A stretch of 64,000 nt of DNA, from positions 1 to 64,000 of the forward strand of contig NZ_VFJE01000045.1 in assembly GCF_006385255.1 (NCBI RefSeq), written 5' to 3'. Below are positions 44,514-52,166 of this stretch, piece after piece. The position numbers were made by a program, and so were the translations under genes. The DNA comes from Flavobacterium microcysteis (GTDB lineage Bacteria; Bacteroidota; Bacteroidia; Flavobacteriales; Flavobacteriaceae). The notes under the pieces were generated by a model. The model was not told the origin of the DNA. It did no database searches and saw nothing but the letters and a program-made list of their open reading frames with translations. Each line of letters opens with the position of its first letter. The stretch's first letter is position 1.

Positions 44514-45755
44514 TTATTTTTTGAATTTAATTGCTGCGATACTGTCTAATTCTTTTTTAAGCGGCGTCATTTCGGCCATGAATCTTGGTTTGTATTTCGC
44601 ATCCATCGGGATTGAATTCGGAAGCTTTTGCTTAAGGGCATCTACCTGTACGCCATTTTTCCAGAAACGGTAACAAACGTGCGGTCCGGTTGCCAAACCT
44701 GTGCTTCCTACTTTTCCAATGACATCGCCTTGAGAAACTCTCTGACCCTGGCGTACCAGAATTTTAGACATATGGAGATATTGTGTAGAATAGGTCGAAT
44801 TGTGCTTGACTTTTACAAAGTTTCCGTTTCCTGCCGTATATCCTGTTTTTTCAACAACACCTGTTGCAGTTGTAATAATTGGCGTTCCAGATGGAGCAGC
44901 ATAATCAGTTCCATTATGTGCCTTGAATCGTTGTTGTACGGGATGGAATCTTCGGGTTGAAAATTTTGAGGAAATCCTGAATCCGAATTTCAGAGGTGCT
45001 TTCAAGAACATGGTCTTAAGTACCTTTCCTTCCTCATCGTAATAGTTAACTTTTTTTGCTGTAGTATCCTGCTTAAACGGGAATGCATAGATTTTTTTCC
45101 CTTTGTATTCAAAAAAAGACGCTTCCAGACTTTCTACACCTGCATAAATGGTATCGCTAATGTATTTTTCATTGAAGGTAACTGCAAACTTATCGCCTTT
45201 CTGAATCTTGAAGAAATCGACAGAATACGCATAAATATCAGCCAGATTTTGAGCGAGTGAAGCATCAACGCCGGCTTTGCTTAAGGTTTCGGATAATGAG
45301 CTTTCAATTTCAGTAGCTATAGTCCTTCTCTTAATTGTTATGGGTTTTTGATTTCTATAGGCAACTATAGAATCTCTCAGGTCAATAACGCTGTAATGAA
45401 TATTATCAGGCTGGTATATAAAAACTTGTACTGTATTTGGTGCTTTTTTAGACTTTAAAATAGTGTAAGGTCTTCCAGCACGAATATCTTTGAAGTTAAA
45501 AGAGTCTCTTGCCTTTTCTGTTATATCATGTACTTTGTATTTTCCCAGGTCATGTTTGTCCATCAACGTTCCGAAAGTATCGCCACTTTTGACTGTATCG
45601 TTAACAACCATAAAATCATTGAGCGTAAAGCCAAATTCAACAACGATAGGCTCTTTTACAGGAACTTCTTTAATGTTTTCTTTTTCAGATTTTTCTTCCT
45701 TGTTACAGGAAACGAGGGTAAATAGCAATAGTAAGGTTAAAACAGCGTATTTCAA
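44514..45755 (-). CDS. M23/LytM family lipoprotein with an altered zinc motif
   Basis: The 413-residue protein has a lipobox (LFTLVSCNKEE, Cys ~17) and a LysM/OapA-like linker region. The C-terminal LytM fold has HNGTDYAAPSGTPI, with the first zinc ligands His and Asp in place. The second motif, normally HxH, reads GPHVCYRFWKNG, with Cys where the last His should be. That Cys could still bind zinc, or the enzyme may be a non-catalytic activator. The variant is, from memory, common in this phylum. It lies 18 bases after kynA and is probably co-transcribed. Confidence 0.88.
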   Translation of the reverse strand: MKYAVLTLLLLFTLVSCNKEEKSEKENIKEVPVKEPIVVEFGFTLNDFMVVNDTVKSGDTFGTLMDKHDLGKYKVHDITEKARDSFNFKDIRAGRPYTILKSKKAPNTVQVFIYQPDNIHYSVIDLRDSIVAYRNQKPITIKRRTIATEIESSLSETLSKAGVDASLAQNLADIYAYSVDFFKIQKGDKFAVTFNEKYISDTIYAGVESLEASFFEYKGKKIYAFPFKQDTTAKKVNYYDEEGKVLKTMFLKAPLKFGFRISSKFSTRRFHPVQQRFKAHNGTDYAAPSGTPIITTATGVVEKTGYTAGNGNFVKVKHNSTYSTQYLHMSKILVRQGQRVSQGDVIGKVGSTGLATGPHVCYRFWKNGVQVDALKQKLPNSIPMDAKYKPRFMAEMTPLKKELDSIAAIKFKK

Positions 45756-45773
45756 ATCGTATTCTTTAATCTA

Positions 45774-46715
45774 TTAGACGTTTTTTTCTTCTCCCCAAGA
45801 TGCCAATTCTTCCGGAGACCATAATTCTGGAAAAAATATCCTTCTTTGGTACTTAGGATGCATGTATTTCTTCCAATCGCTTCCGCCGGTGGCTTCTCCG
45901 TCACCTTTGCCGCTTCCGTCAATATATTTTTTTGCCGTATTCAAGTGCTGCATTACCCATGTAATGTTGACCGTATGGTCGTAGTGGCGCATGGCTTTGA
46001 TCAATTCTTCGTTTTTTTGATCTTCTTCTGGCAATTCTTTGAATTTTTGCCAGACATTTATGGTATTATATTCTTCCATATAGCTTAAGAACTGCGGCTT
46101 GTATTTCCTTTCAAATTCTTTTAGCAAATATGATTTTTCGCCTGTATGATAATCTTTTCCTGCTGCCTGCCAATACAAGTGTTCTAGGGCATGTTCATAA
46201 GGCGTATTTCTGTCAATTGTTTTTCTGAAACGGTAATCAATCAGGTTGATCAGATCTGTAGAGCAAAACTCAATCAATCTGTATTGGGCACTTTGGAAAC
46301 CGCTTGCCGGTGTGAGCGTATTCCTGAATTTCATATACTGCTCTATTTCCATTCCGTCACCCATGATGTCGAAGGAAGTGGTTAGCATATCAAAATAACG
46401 GCTGATACGCATCAGTTTTTCAGCAAAATAAGATGTTTCCGGTTTTGGAGTATGGCAAAGCTGCTCCATTTCCCATAAAATCATCTTGAACAAAAGCTCA
46501 TTTACCTGATGGTACATGATGAACACCATCTCATCGGGTAAAGTTGTTCTTTGAATTTGTAAATTTAATAAGGCATCTGTCTGAATATAGTCCCAATAGG
46601 TTATCGGTTTGGACCAAAGCAGTCCTTCGAGATGGGTTTCGGTTTTCTGATTTATTGCCTGAAATTTTTTTTCTAGTTGATCTAATTGATCTTTTATATT
46701 GGGGGTAATCTCCAT
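45774..46715 (-). CDS. kynA: Tryptophan 2,3-dioxygenase
   Basis: The 313-residue haem enzyme opens the indole ring of tryptophan to N-formylkynurenine. Family features are YWDYIQTDALLNLQ near the N-terminus, the helix FIMYHQVNELLFKMIL with the active-site His, RNTLTPASGFQSAQYR, and the C-terminal EATGGSDWKKYM corresponding to the TGGS substrate loop. It is directly behind the DUF3108 gene (1-base gap), and the M23 gene follows. No other kynurenine gene is in the window. Confidence 0.93.
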   Translation of the reverse strand: MEITPNIKDQLDQLEKKFQAINQKTETHLEGLLWSKPITYWDYIQTDALLNLQIQRTTLPDEMVFIMYHQVNELLFKMILWEMEQLCHTPKPETSYFAEKLMRISRYFDMLTTSFDIMGDGMEIEQYMKFRNTLTPASGFQSAQYRLIEFCSTDLINLIDYRFRKTIDRNTPYEHALEHLYWQAAGKDYHTGEKSYLLKEFERKYKPQFLSYMEEYNTINVWQKFKELPEEDQKNEELIKAMRHYDHTVNITWVMQHLNTAKKYIDGSGKGDGEATGGSDWKKYMHPKYQRRIFFPELWSPEELASWGEEKNV

Positions 46716-46716
46716 T

Positions 46717-47490
46717 TTATTTATCTGCTATAATTTTGAAAGGATGTATCAATCCTTTGTATCCATCCAAATCGGCTTTTAGAGAACCTACAGCGAGGCT
46801 TGCCTTGATTCGGAGTGGAATTCTATTCTCATCGTCTGAAATCCAGACCGTTAAACTTTCTTCTTCTTTAAAAACACGACCGGCCTGAACATAAGGTCTA
46901 AAAATCATCGTATTTACTTTTCCAAATTTAGTTTTTAAAACTTCTCGTCCCATAAATTTTAACTTAAACTTTGTGGTTTCGTCGTCAAAAAACATATCAA
47001 TAACGATTGACTCGCCCAGTTTGAGCTTGTCAATTGTAGGATGATTTCTTAAATAATAGAATGAGGAAACTATATCTTGTACGTTCTCAGGCACGGAAAT
47101 GGTTTTTTCCGTATTTTTCTTGTAGTCTTTAACGAGTACGTTATTGGCTGACTGATTAAAAAAACCTTCCTGATTTTTGGTGTAGCCACCTTCGTTAATC
47201 TTTCTGACATACTGATAAGGCTGTCCGGTTTTTTTGTCAAAGAAACTTTGGTAATCATCATTTACCTTAAAGAAAAACTTTGTCATGCCTGTGGTATAGC
47301 CATTACCTACCGCATGGAAAACTTTTTTCCCATTTTTGGTAGCTTCCTTGATTTCAAGTGTGGCATAACCCGCATTGACTAAGCCATAGTGTATTCTGAA
47401 CTTGAACCATTCACCAACATCAAAAGCTTTATCATCCTGAGCTTGTAGGTTCGCAGTTGCAAACAACAATAATATTATAATTTTTTTCAT
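46717..47490 (-). CDS. DUF3108 domain-containing exported protein
   Basis: The 257-residue protein has a signal peptide (residues 1-17, ending ANLQAQ) and matches DUF3108: DVGEWFKFRIHYGLVNAGYA, then FKVNDDYQSFFDKKTGQPYQY, and the C-terminal ESLTVWISDDENRIPLRIKA. It is probably a periplasmic beta-barrel-like protein; no activity is known. It starts the minus-strand cluster DUF3108-kynA-M23. The small-RNA candidate lies upstream and may instead be its 5' leader. Confidence 0.9.
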   Translation of the reverse strand: MKKIIILLLFATANLQAQDDKAFDVGEWFKFRIHYGLVNAGYATLEIKEATKNGKKVFHAVGNGYTTGMTKFFFKVNDDYQSFFDKKTGQPYQYVRKINEGGYTKNQEGFFNQSANNVLVKDYKKNTEKTISVPENVQDIVSSFYYLRNHPTIDKLKLGESIVIDMFFDDETTKFKLKFMGREVLKTKFGKVNTMIFRPYVQAGRVFKEEESLTVWISDDENRIPLRIKASLAVGSLKADLDGYKGLIHPFKIIADK

Positions 47491-47551
47491 AATTCAATTT
47501 TATATGTCTTCCAACTGTTAAATACAATTTCTATTCCAAAAGTATTAAAAC

Positions 47552-47665
47552 AAAAAAACCCAGTCAAAGATATGACTGAGTTTTTATGCTATTAACCAAC
47601 CAAAAAACTATAAATTATGAAAAATTTACATAAAAATCGAAGGAAACCACTCCCTCTCTTTTTGC
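47552..47665 (-). ncRNA. Candidate small RNA or attenuated leader upstream of DUF3108
   Basis: A perfect consensus promoter (47671-47700) and an intrinsic terminator enclose about 110 bases without an ORF. The terminator stem is AAAACTCAGTCA with its partner, 47555-47566 and 47573-47584, one wobble, followed on the minus strand by T7. The transcript would begin near CCGCAAAAAGAGAGGGAGTGG. Because the DUF3108 gene is 62 bases further on the same strand, this could be a leader whose hairpin attenuates that gene rather than a free RNA. No known RNA family was recognised. Confidence 0.5.
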
Positions 47666-47670
47666 GGGTG

Positions 47671-47700
47671 CAAAGGTATGTAATAATTACAGTATTACAA
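47671..47700 (-). promoter_or_regulatory. Promoter of the 47.6-kb RNA unit
   Basis: Minus-strand TTG (47700-47698), 19 bases, TACCTTTG (47678-47671): an exact match to TTG-N17..23-TAnnTTTG. Confidence 0.75.
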
Positions 47701-47787
47701 CTAAAAATTCAACTTTAACACAATATTAGCAAAAAATAGTTTTTTGAAAGGTTTGATTTTGCATTATTCTCAGAAAATTATACCATT

Positions 47788-48948
47788 TTATAAAGTTCCT
47801 CTTTTTTCTTGTTCTCTTTCAATAGATTCAAATAAAGCCTTGAAATTTCCTGCTCCAAATCCACGAGCTCCCATTCTTTGAATGATTTCAAAAAACAATG
47901 TTGGACGATCCTGAACTGGCTTTGTAAAGATCTGCAAAAGGTATCCTTCCTCATCAGCATCAACCATGATCGCCAATTTTTCAATTTCGTTCATGTCTTC
48001 CTTCATCATATTCATGTGCTCGCCCAATCTTTGCGGAACTGCTTCATAATACGCTTTTGGAGGTGCTGACAAAAATTCAACACCACGAGCTTTTAATTGA
48101 GAAACCGTTTTGATGATATCGTCAGTTGCTATTGCGATGTGCTGAATACCAGGACCGCCGTAGAATTCCAAATATTCTTCAATCTGTGATTTTTTCTTTC
48201 CTTCAGCTGGTTCATTGATAGGGAATTTGATTCTTCCGTTACCGTTTGACATTACTTTACTCATCAAAGCAGAATATTCTGTGTTGATTTGCTTATCATC
48301 AAACGAAAGGAAATTTACAAATCCCATCACATCTTCATACCATTTAACCCAGGTATTCATTTCTCCCCAGCCCACATTTCCAACCATATGGTCGATGTAT
48401 TTGAATCCTGTTGGTTCTGGATTGTAATCTGATTTCCATTCTTTATAGCCTGGCAAGAATACTCCGTTGTAGTTTTTTCTTTCTACAAACATATGGACAG
48501 TTTCGCCATACGTATAGATTCCAGCACGGACAACTTCTCCAAATTCATCTTTTTCAACCGTTGGTTCCATAAAAGGTTTTGCACCTCTTTTTGTAGTTTC
48601 TTCAAAAGCGCTTCTTGCATCTTCCACCCAAAGAGCAGCAACTTTCACACCGTCACCATGTTTTCTTAGGTGGTCATTCAATACTGAATCTCCGTTTAAA
48701 GGCGTAGTCAACACCAAACGGATTTTATCTTGTTTCAAAACATAAGAAGCTCTGTCGCGAACTCCTGTTTCTAAACCTGCATAGGCCAATGATTGAAAAC
48801 CGAAAGCTGTTTTATAATAATGTGCAGCCTGTTTTGCATTGCCTACATAAAATTCTACGTAATCTGTTCCTAATAGCGGAAGGAAATCTTGTGCTCCTTC
48901 AAATATTTTTTCTAATCCGTATTCTACTGATTTTACTTCTTTACTCAT
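47788..48948 (-). CDS. hpd: 4-hydroxyphenylpyruvate dioxygenase
   Basis: The 386-residue Fe(II) enzyme converts 4-hydroxyphenylpyruvate to homogentisate. It has two vicinal-oxygen-chelate halves. The metal ligands are visible in the C-terminal half: KYIDHMVGNV (His), GIQHIAIATDD (His) and LFFEIIQRMGARGFGAGNFKA (Glu). The latter segment is also the family signature. It is downstream of homogentisate dioxygenase on the same strand, so the two consecutive steps of tyrosine breakdown are probably one operon. Confidence 0.96.
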   Translation of the reverse strand: MSKEVKSVEYGLEKIFEGAQDFLPLLGTDYVEFYVGNAKQAAHYYKTAFGFQSLAYAGLETGVRDRASYVLKQDKIRLVLTTPLNGDSVLNDHLRKHGDGVKVAALWVEDARSAFEETTKRGAKPFMEPTVEKDEFGEVVRAGIYTYGETVHMFVERKNYNGVFLPGYKEWKSDYNPEPTGFKYIDHMVGNVGWGEMNTWVKWYEDVMGFVNFLSFDDKQINTEYSALMSKVMSNGNGRIKFPINEPAEGKKKSQIEEYLEFYGGPGIQHIAIATDDIIKTVSQLKARGVEFLSAPPKAYYEAVPQRLGEHMNMMKEDMNEIEKLAIMVDADEEGYLLQIFTKPVQDRPTLFFEIIQRMGARGFGAGNFKALFESIEREQEKRGTL

Positions 48949-48965
48949 TTTAGTATGTTTTTTTC

Positions 48966-49006
48966 CAACCCTAGCAGGGTATGAAACCCTCCAGGGCTGC
49001 TAGTTG
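48966..49006. repeat. Nested hairpin between hmgA and hpd
   Basis: CTAGCAG (48971-48977) pairs with CTGCTAG (48997-49003), and inside it AGGGT pairs with ACCCT. On the minus strand an A-run, not a T-run, follows, so it does not look like a terminator for hmgA. It may be an RNA-processing or stability element, or a copy of a dispersed repeat. Confidence 0.55.
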
Positions 49007-49029
49007 TTTTTTGTTTTATTTGTTTTTTG

Positions 49030-50187
49030 TTACTCTACCCAAGACTTATAGTATTGCCCATCGTCCAATCCCATTGCTTCTTCGGTTACCATCAACGGAC
49101 GGAAGGTGTCTACCATAACTGCCAATTCTTCGGTTTCTGTTTTGCCAATACTTCTTTCCATAGCACCTGGTGCCGGTCCGTGAGGAATTCCTTTTGGATG
49201 CAGCGTGATATGTCCTTGCTCGATATTGTTTCTGCTCATGAAATCGCCGTCAACGTAATACAGTACCTCATCGCTATCGATGTTGCTGTGGTTGTATGGA
49301 GCCGGAATTGATTTTGGGTGATAATCGTAAAGTCTCGGACAGAAAGAGCAAACAACGAAAGTTGATGTCTCAAAAGTCTGGTGTATTGGTGGCGGTAAAT
49401 GCACACGCCCTGTGATTGGTTCAAAATTATGAATACTGAAACCGTAAGGAAAATTATATCCGTCCCATCCAACTACATCAAAAGGATGTGTTGCATATAC
49501 TACTTCATGGATCATTCCTTCTTTTTTAATCTTGATCAGAAAGTCTCCTTTTTCGTCATAGGTTTCTAGTTCTGTTGGCAATTTGAAATCTCTTTCGCAA
49601 AATGGCGAATGTTCCAAATGCTGTCCTGATTCGTTCTTGTATCGTTTTGGCGTGTAAAAAGGCGCAAAAGATTCTACGTAGAACAAACGGTTATCAGAAG
49701 TTTCAAAATCGATCTGATAAATAATTCCTCTTGGAATAATCAGGTAATCTCCATACTCAAAAGGTATGTTACCCATCATTGTACGCAAGGTTCCTTTTCC
49801 TCTGTGAATGAAAATCATTTCATCGGCATCGGCATTTTTATAGAAATAGTCACGTAATGATTTTTGTGGAGCTGCCAAACCTATCGTACAGTCTCTATTG
49901 ACAAGCATTGCTTTTCTGCTATCCAGGAAATCTTCCTGTGGCTTCAATTCGAAACCTTTAAGCAGCAATGACTTTATATTTTTACCAATGGCAATTTTAG
50001 GTTCAACAGAATACGAAGCTTTGATTTCTTTTACTTGCGTTGGCCTGTGGACATGGTATAACAGAGAAGAATGTCCGTGAAAACCTTCTGTACCAAAAAG
50101 CTGCTCGTAATAGAATCCGCCATTTGGTTTTTCAAATTGCGTATGTCTCTTTTGGGGAAAATTCCCCAATTTATGATATAATGGCAT
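49030..50187 (-). CDS. hmgA: Homogentisate 1,2-dioxygenase
   Basis: The 385-residue enzyme opens the homogentisate ring to maleylacetoacetate. The cupin fold with the iron-binding set is recognisable: PYNHSNIDSDEVLYYVDGDF (His and Glu) and HITLHPKGIPHGPAPGAME (His). EMIFIHRGKGTLRTMMGNI in the N-terminal half is also typical. It is slightly shorter than the ~430-residue proteobacterial enzymes, as usual for this phylum. It is upstream of hpd, with an 81-base gap that contains the nested hairpin. A weak -7-like box (GATATTTG on the minus strand, 50320-50313) lies upstream. Confidence 0.94.
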   Translation of the reverse strand: MPLYHKLGNFPQKRHTQFEKPNGGFYYEQLFGTEGFHGHSSLLYHVHRPTQVKEIKASYSVEPKIAIGKNIKSLLLKGFELKPQEDFLDSRKAMLVNRDCTIGLAAPQKSLRDYFYKNADADEMIFIHRGKGTLRTMMGNIPFEYGDYLIIPRGIIYQIDFETSDNRLFYVESFAPFYTPKRYKNESGQHLEHSPFCERDFKLPTELETYDEKGDFLIKIKKEGMIHEVVYATHPFDVVGWDGYNFPYGFSIHNFEPITGRVHLPPPIHQTFETSTFVVCSFCPRLYDYHPKSIPAPYNHSNIDSDEVLYYVDGDFMSRNNIEQGHITLHPKGIPHGPAPGAMERSIGKTETEELAVMVDTFRPLMVTEEAMGLDDGQYYKSWVE

Positions 50188-50370
50188 AATTATTAGATTT
50201 ATAAATTATGAATTTAGATTTCAGATATAGAATCCAAAAACTCATTCTGGGTTTCTCTTAATGAGAAACTTCAGATGTGCCAATAAACCGTCCCAACTTG
50301 TATTCATAGTCACAAATATCGGAAAAATTAATTTTTTCACCTTATTTCTTGTGAAATATTTATAAAAAGG

Positions 50371-50412
50371 AAAAAGGCATTACTGAATATAAAATTTTTC
50401 AGTAATGCCTTT
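50371..50412 (-). terminator. Terminator of the amino acid permease gene
   Basis: A 14-bp perfect stem (50373-50386 with 50399-50412) has a 12-base loop. On the minus strand it ends in a short T-run. It lies 18 bases after the permease stop. Confidence 0.82.
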
Positions 50413-50430
50413 ATTTATTTTAGAGAAAAT

Positions 50431-52068
50431 CTATCTGGTTTTTTTATAGCTATAGGCATAGATCAAGGCATGAATTGCCGCAAAAGCCAATGAGAAATAA
50501 TATAAGAAACTATCGTCAATATTTGGATCTCTGTGGTGGATGATTGCTACAATCACTAAAGCTACAACCATTCCAAACCCGGAACCGGCTACTACTTTAA
50601 AGCTGTCTAAGTTAAAGTTTCCTTTATTCAGGATACTGTTTTTCATTCCGTAAAACAGGTAAAGGTCAAAACCAATCATCATCCAAACAATTAGACGAAT
50701 CCAAGTATCCAATGGTAAAAATACCATCATGAATAAACAAACCAATACTCCTGCAATCGGCACGAATGGAACCAACGGCGTCTTGAACGCTCTTGGTGCA
50801 TCCGGCATTTTTTTACGCATTATCAATACACCGATACAAACTAATATAAAGGCAAATAATGTTCCAATACTTGTCATTTCTCCCACAACTCTAGCAGGTA
50901 CAAACGCAGCAAAAAGGCTTACGATTACCATGAACAGGAAGTTGTTTTTAGCAGGAGTTCTAAATTTTGGATGCACTTCAGAGAATACTTTTGGCATAAG
51001 TCCGTCTTTACTCATAGAGAAGAATACACGGCTCTGCCCCATAAGCATCACTAAAATTACCGATGCATATCCTCCTAAAATTGCCAGAAGAATTGCATTG
51101 TTAAGCCATGGATAGGCTGGCGTAATCATTCCATCTGCTCCTGCAGGCCCCATCGCTTCTACTGCAATGGCAACAGGCGCTATACCGTCTTTTCCGGCAA
51201 AGGCTTGATAATTCACCACCCCTGTCATCACATGGGCAAATAGAACATATAAAACAGTACAGATTGCCAAGGACAATAATATTCCTATTGGCATGTCTCT
51301 TTTTGGATTTTTAGCTTCTTGGGCTGCTGTAGAAACGGCATCAAAACCAATATAGGCAAAGAATACAATAGCAGCAGCTCTAATAATTCCCGAAAATCCA
51401 AATTCACCAAAAGTTCCTTTATTTGCCGGGATATAAGGTGTGTAGTTTTCTGGTCTGATGTATTGCCATCCAACAGCAATAAAAATCAATACAACACTAA
51501 CTTTTAAGAGTACGATGATTCCATTTACGAAAGCAGACTCTTTGGTTCCTCTCATCAATACTAATGACATTATCATGACAATCAGTACAGCAGGAACATT
51601 TATTATTCCTCCTTCAAAAGGAGAAAGCATATAGGCATCGTCTATATGGATTCCATAGCCGCTCAAAAATTTACCGAGATATCTGGACCAGCTAATTGAA
51701 ACCGTAGCCGCTCCAACAGCATATTCCAGTACCAAATCCCAACCTATGATCCATGCTACAAATTCTCCCATTGTTGCAAATGAATAGGTATAGGCACTTC
51801 CGGCTACCGGAATCATTGAAGAAAATTCCGCATAGCACAAACCAGCAAAAACGCATCCAAATGCAGCTACTAAAAAAGAAATCGTAATTGCAGGGCCTGC
51901 ATTCATCGATGCGGCAAGACCTGTTATCGAAAATAATCCGGCCCCTATTATCGCTCCTATTCCTAGGGCTACCAATCCTGGCGCAGTTAATGTTTTCTTT
52001 AAGCCTTTTTCATCTTCCGATGCTTCTGACAGTAATTGTGTAAGTGATTTTCTTCTCCAAATAGACAT
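50431..52068 (-). CDS. APC-family amino acid permease
   Basis: I start the gene at the ATG of MSIWRRKSLTQLL (52068, 545 residues). The alternative TTG at 52101 lies inside the -7 promoter box and is not plausible. The protein has about 12-14 membrane helices with the APC signatures GIGAIIGAGLFSITGLAA (TM1) and FSSMIPVAGSAYTYSFATMGE, then AAAIVFFAYIGFDAVSTAAQEAKNPKRDMP. It resembles the cationic amino acid transporter (CAT/YfnA-like) branch. Position behind the tyrosine-catabolic genes is suggestive but does not prove the substrate. Confidence 0.94.
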   Translation of the reverse strand: MSIWRRKSLTQLLSEASEDEKGLKKTLTAPGLVALGIGAIIGAGLFSITGLAASMNAGPAITISFLVAAFGCVFAGLCYAEFSSMIPVAGSAYTYSFATMGEFVAWIIGWDLVLEYAVGAATVSISWSRYLGKFLSGYGIHIDDAYMLSPFEGGIINVPAVLIVMIMSLVLMRGTKESAFVNGIIVLLKVSVVLIFIAVGWQYIRPENYTPYIPANKGTFGEFGFSGIIRAAAIVFFAYIGFDAVSTAAQEAKNPKRDMPIGILLSLAICTVLYVLFAHVMTGVVNYQAFAGKDGIAPVAIAVEAMGPAGADGMITPAYPWLNNAILLAILGGYASVILVMLMGQSRVFFSMSKDGLMPKVFSEVHPKFRTPAKNNFLFMVIVSLFAAFVPARVVGEMTSIGTLFAFILVCIGVLIMRKKMPDAPRAFKTPLVPFVPIAGVLVCLFMMVFLPLDTWIRLIVWMMIGFDLYLFYGMKNSILNKGNFNLDSFKVVAGSGFGMVVALVIVAIIHHRDPNIDDSFLYYFSLAFAAIHALIYAYSYKKTR

Positions 52069-52098
52069 ATATTTGATTAGTTTAGTGTTTATTGGTTC

Positions 52099-52106
52099 CA
52101 AATATA
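52099..52106 (-). promoter_or_regulatory. -7 box of the amino acid permease gene
   Basis: Minus-strand TATATTTG matches TAnnTTTG, 30 bases before the ATG at 52068, and includes the TTG sometimes taken as the start codon. Confidence 0.55.
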
Positions 52107-52166
52107 GTTTTTTTATGGAATAATTAACACATAAACGGTAGATATAATTTTTCAGGAATAGATTCT

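Noticed and set aside
52069..52101. TTG start 11 codons upstream for the amino acid permease.
   Set aside because: The TTG is part of the TATATTTG promoter box; the ATG at 52068 is a better start.
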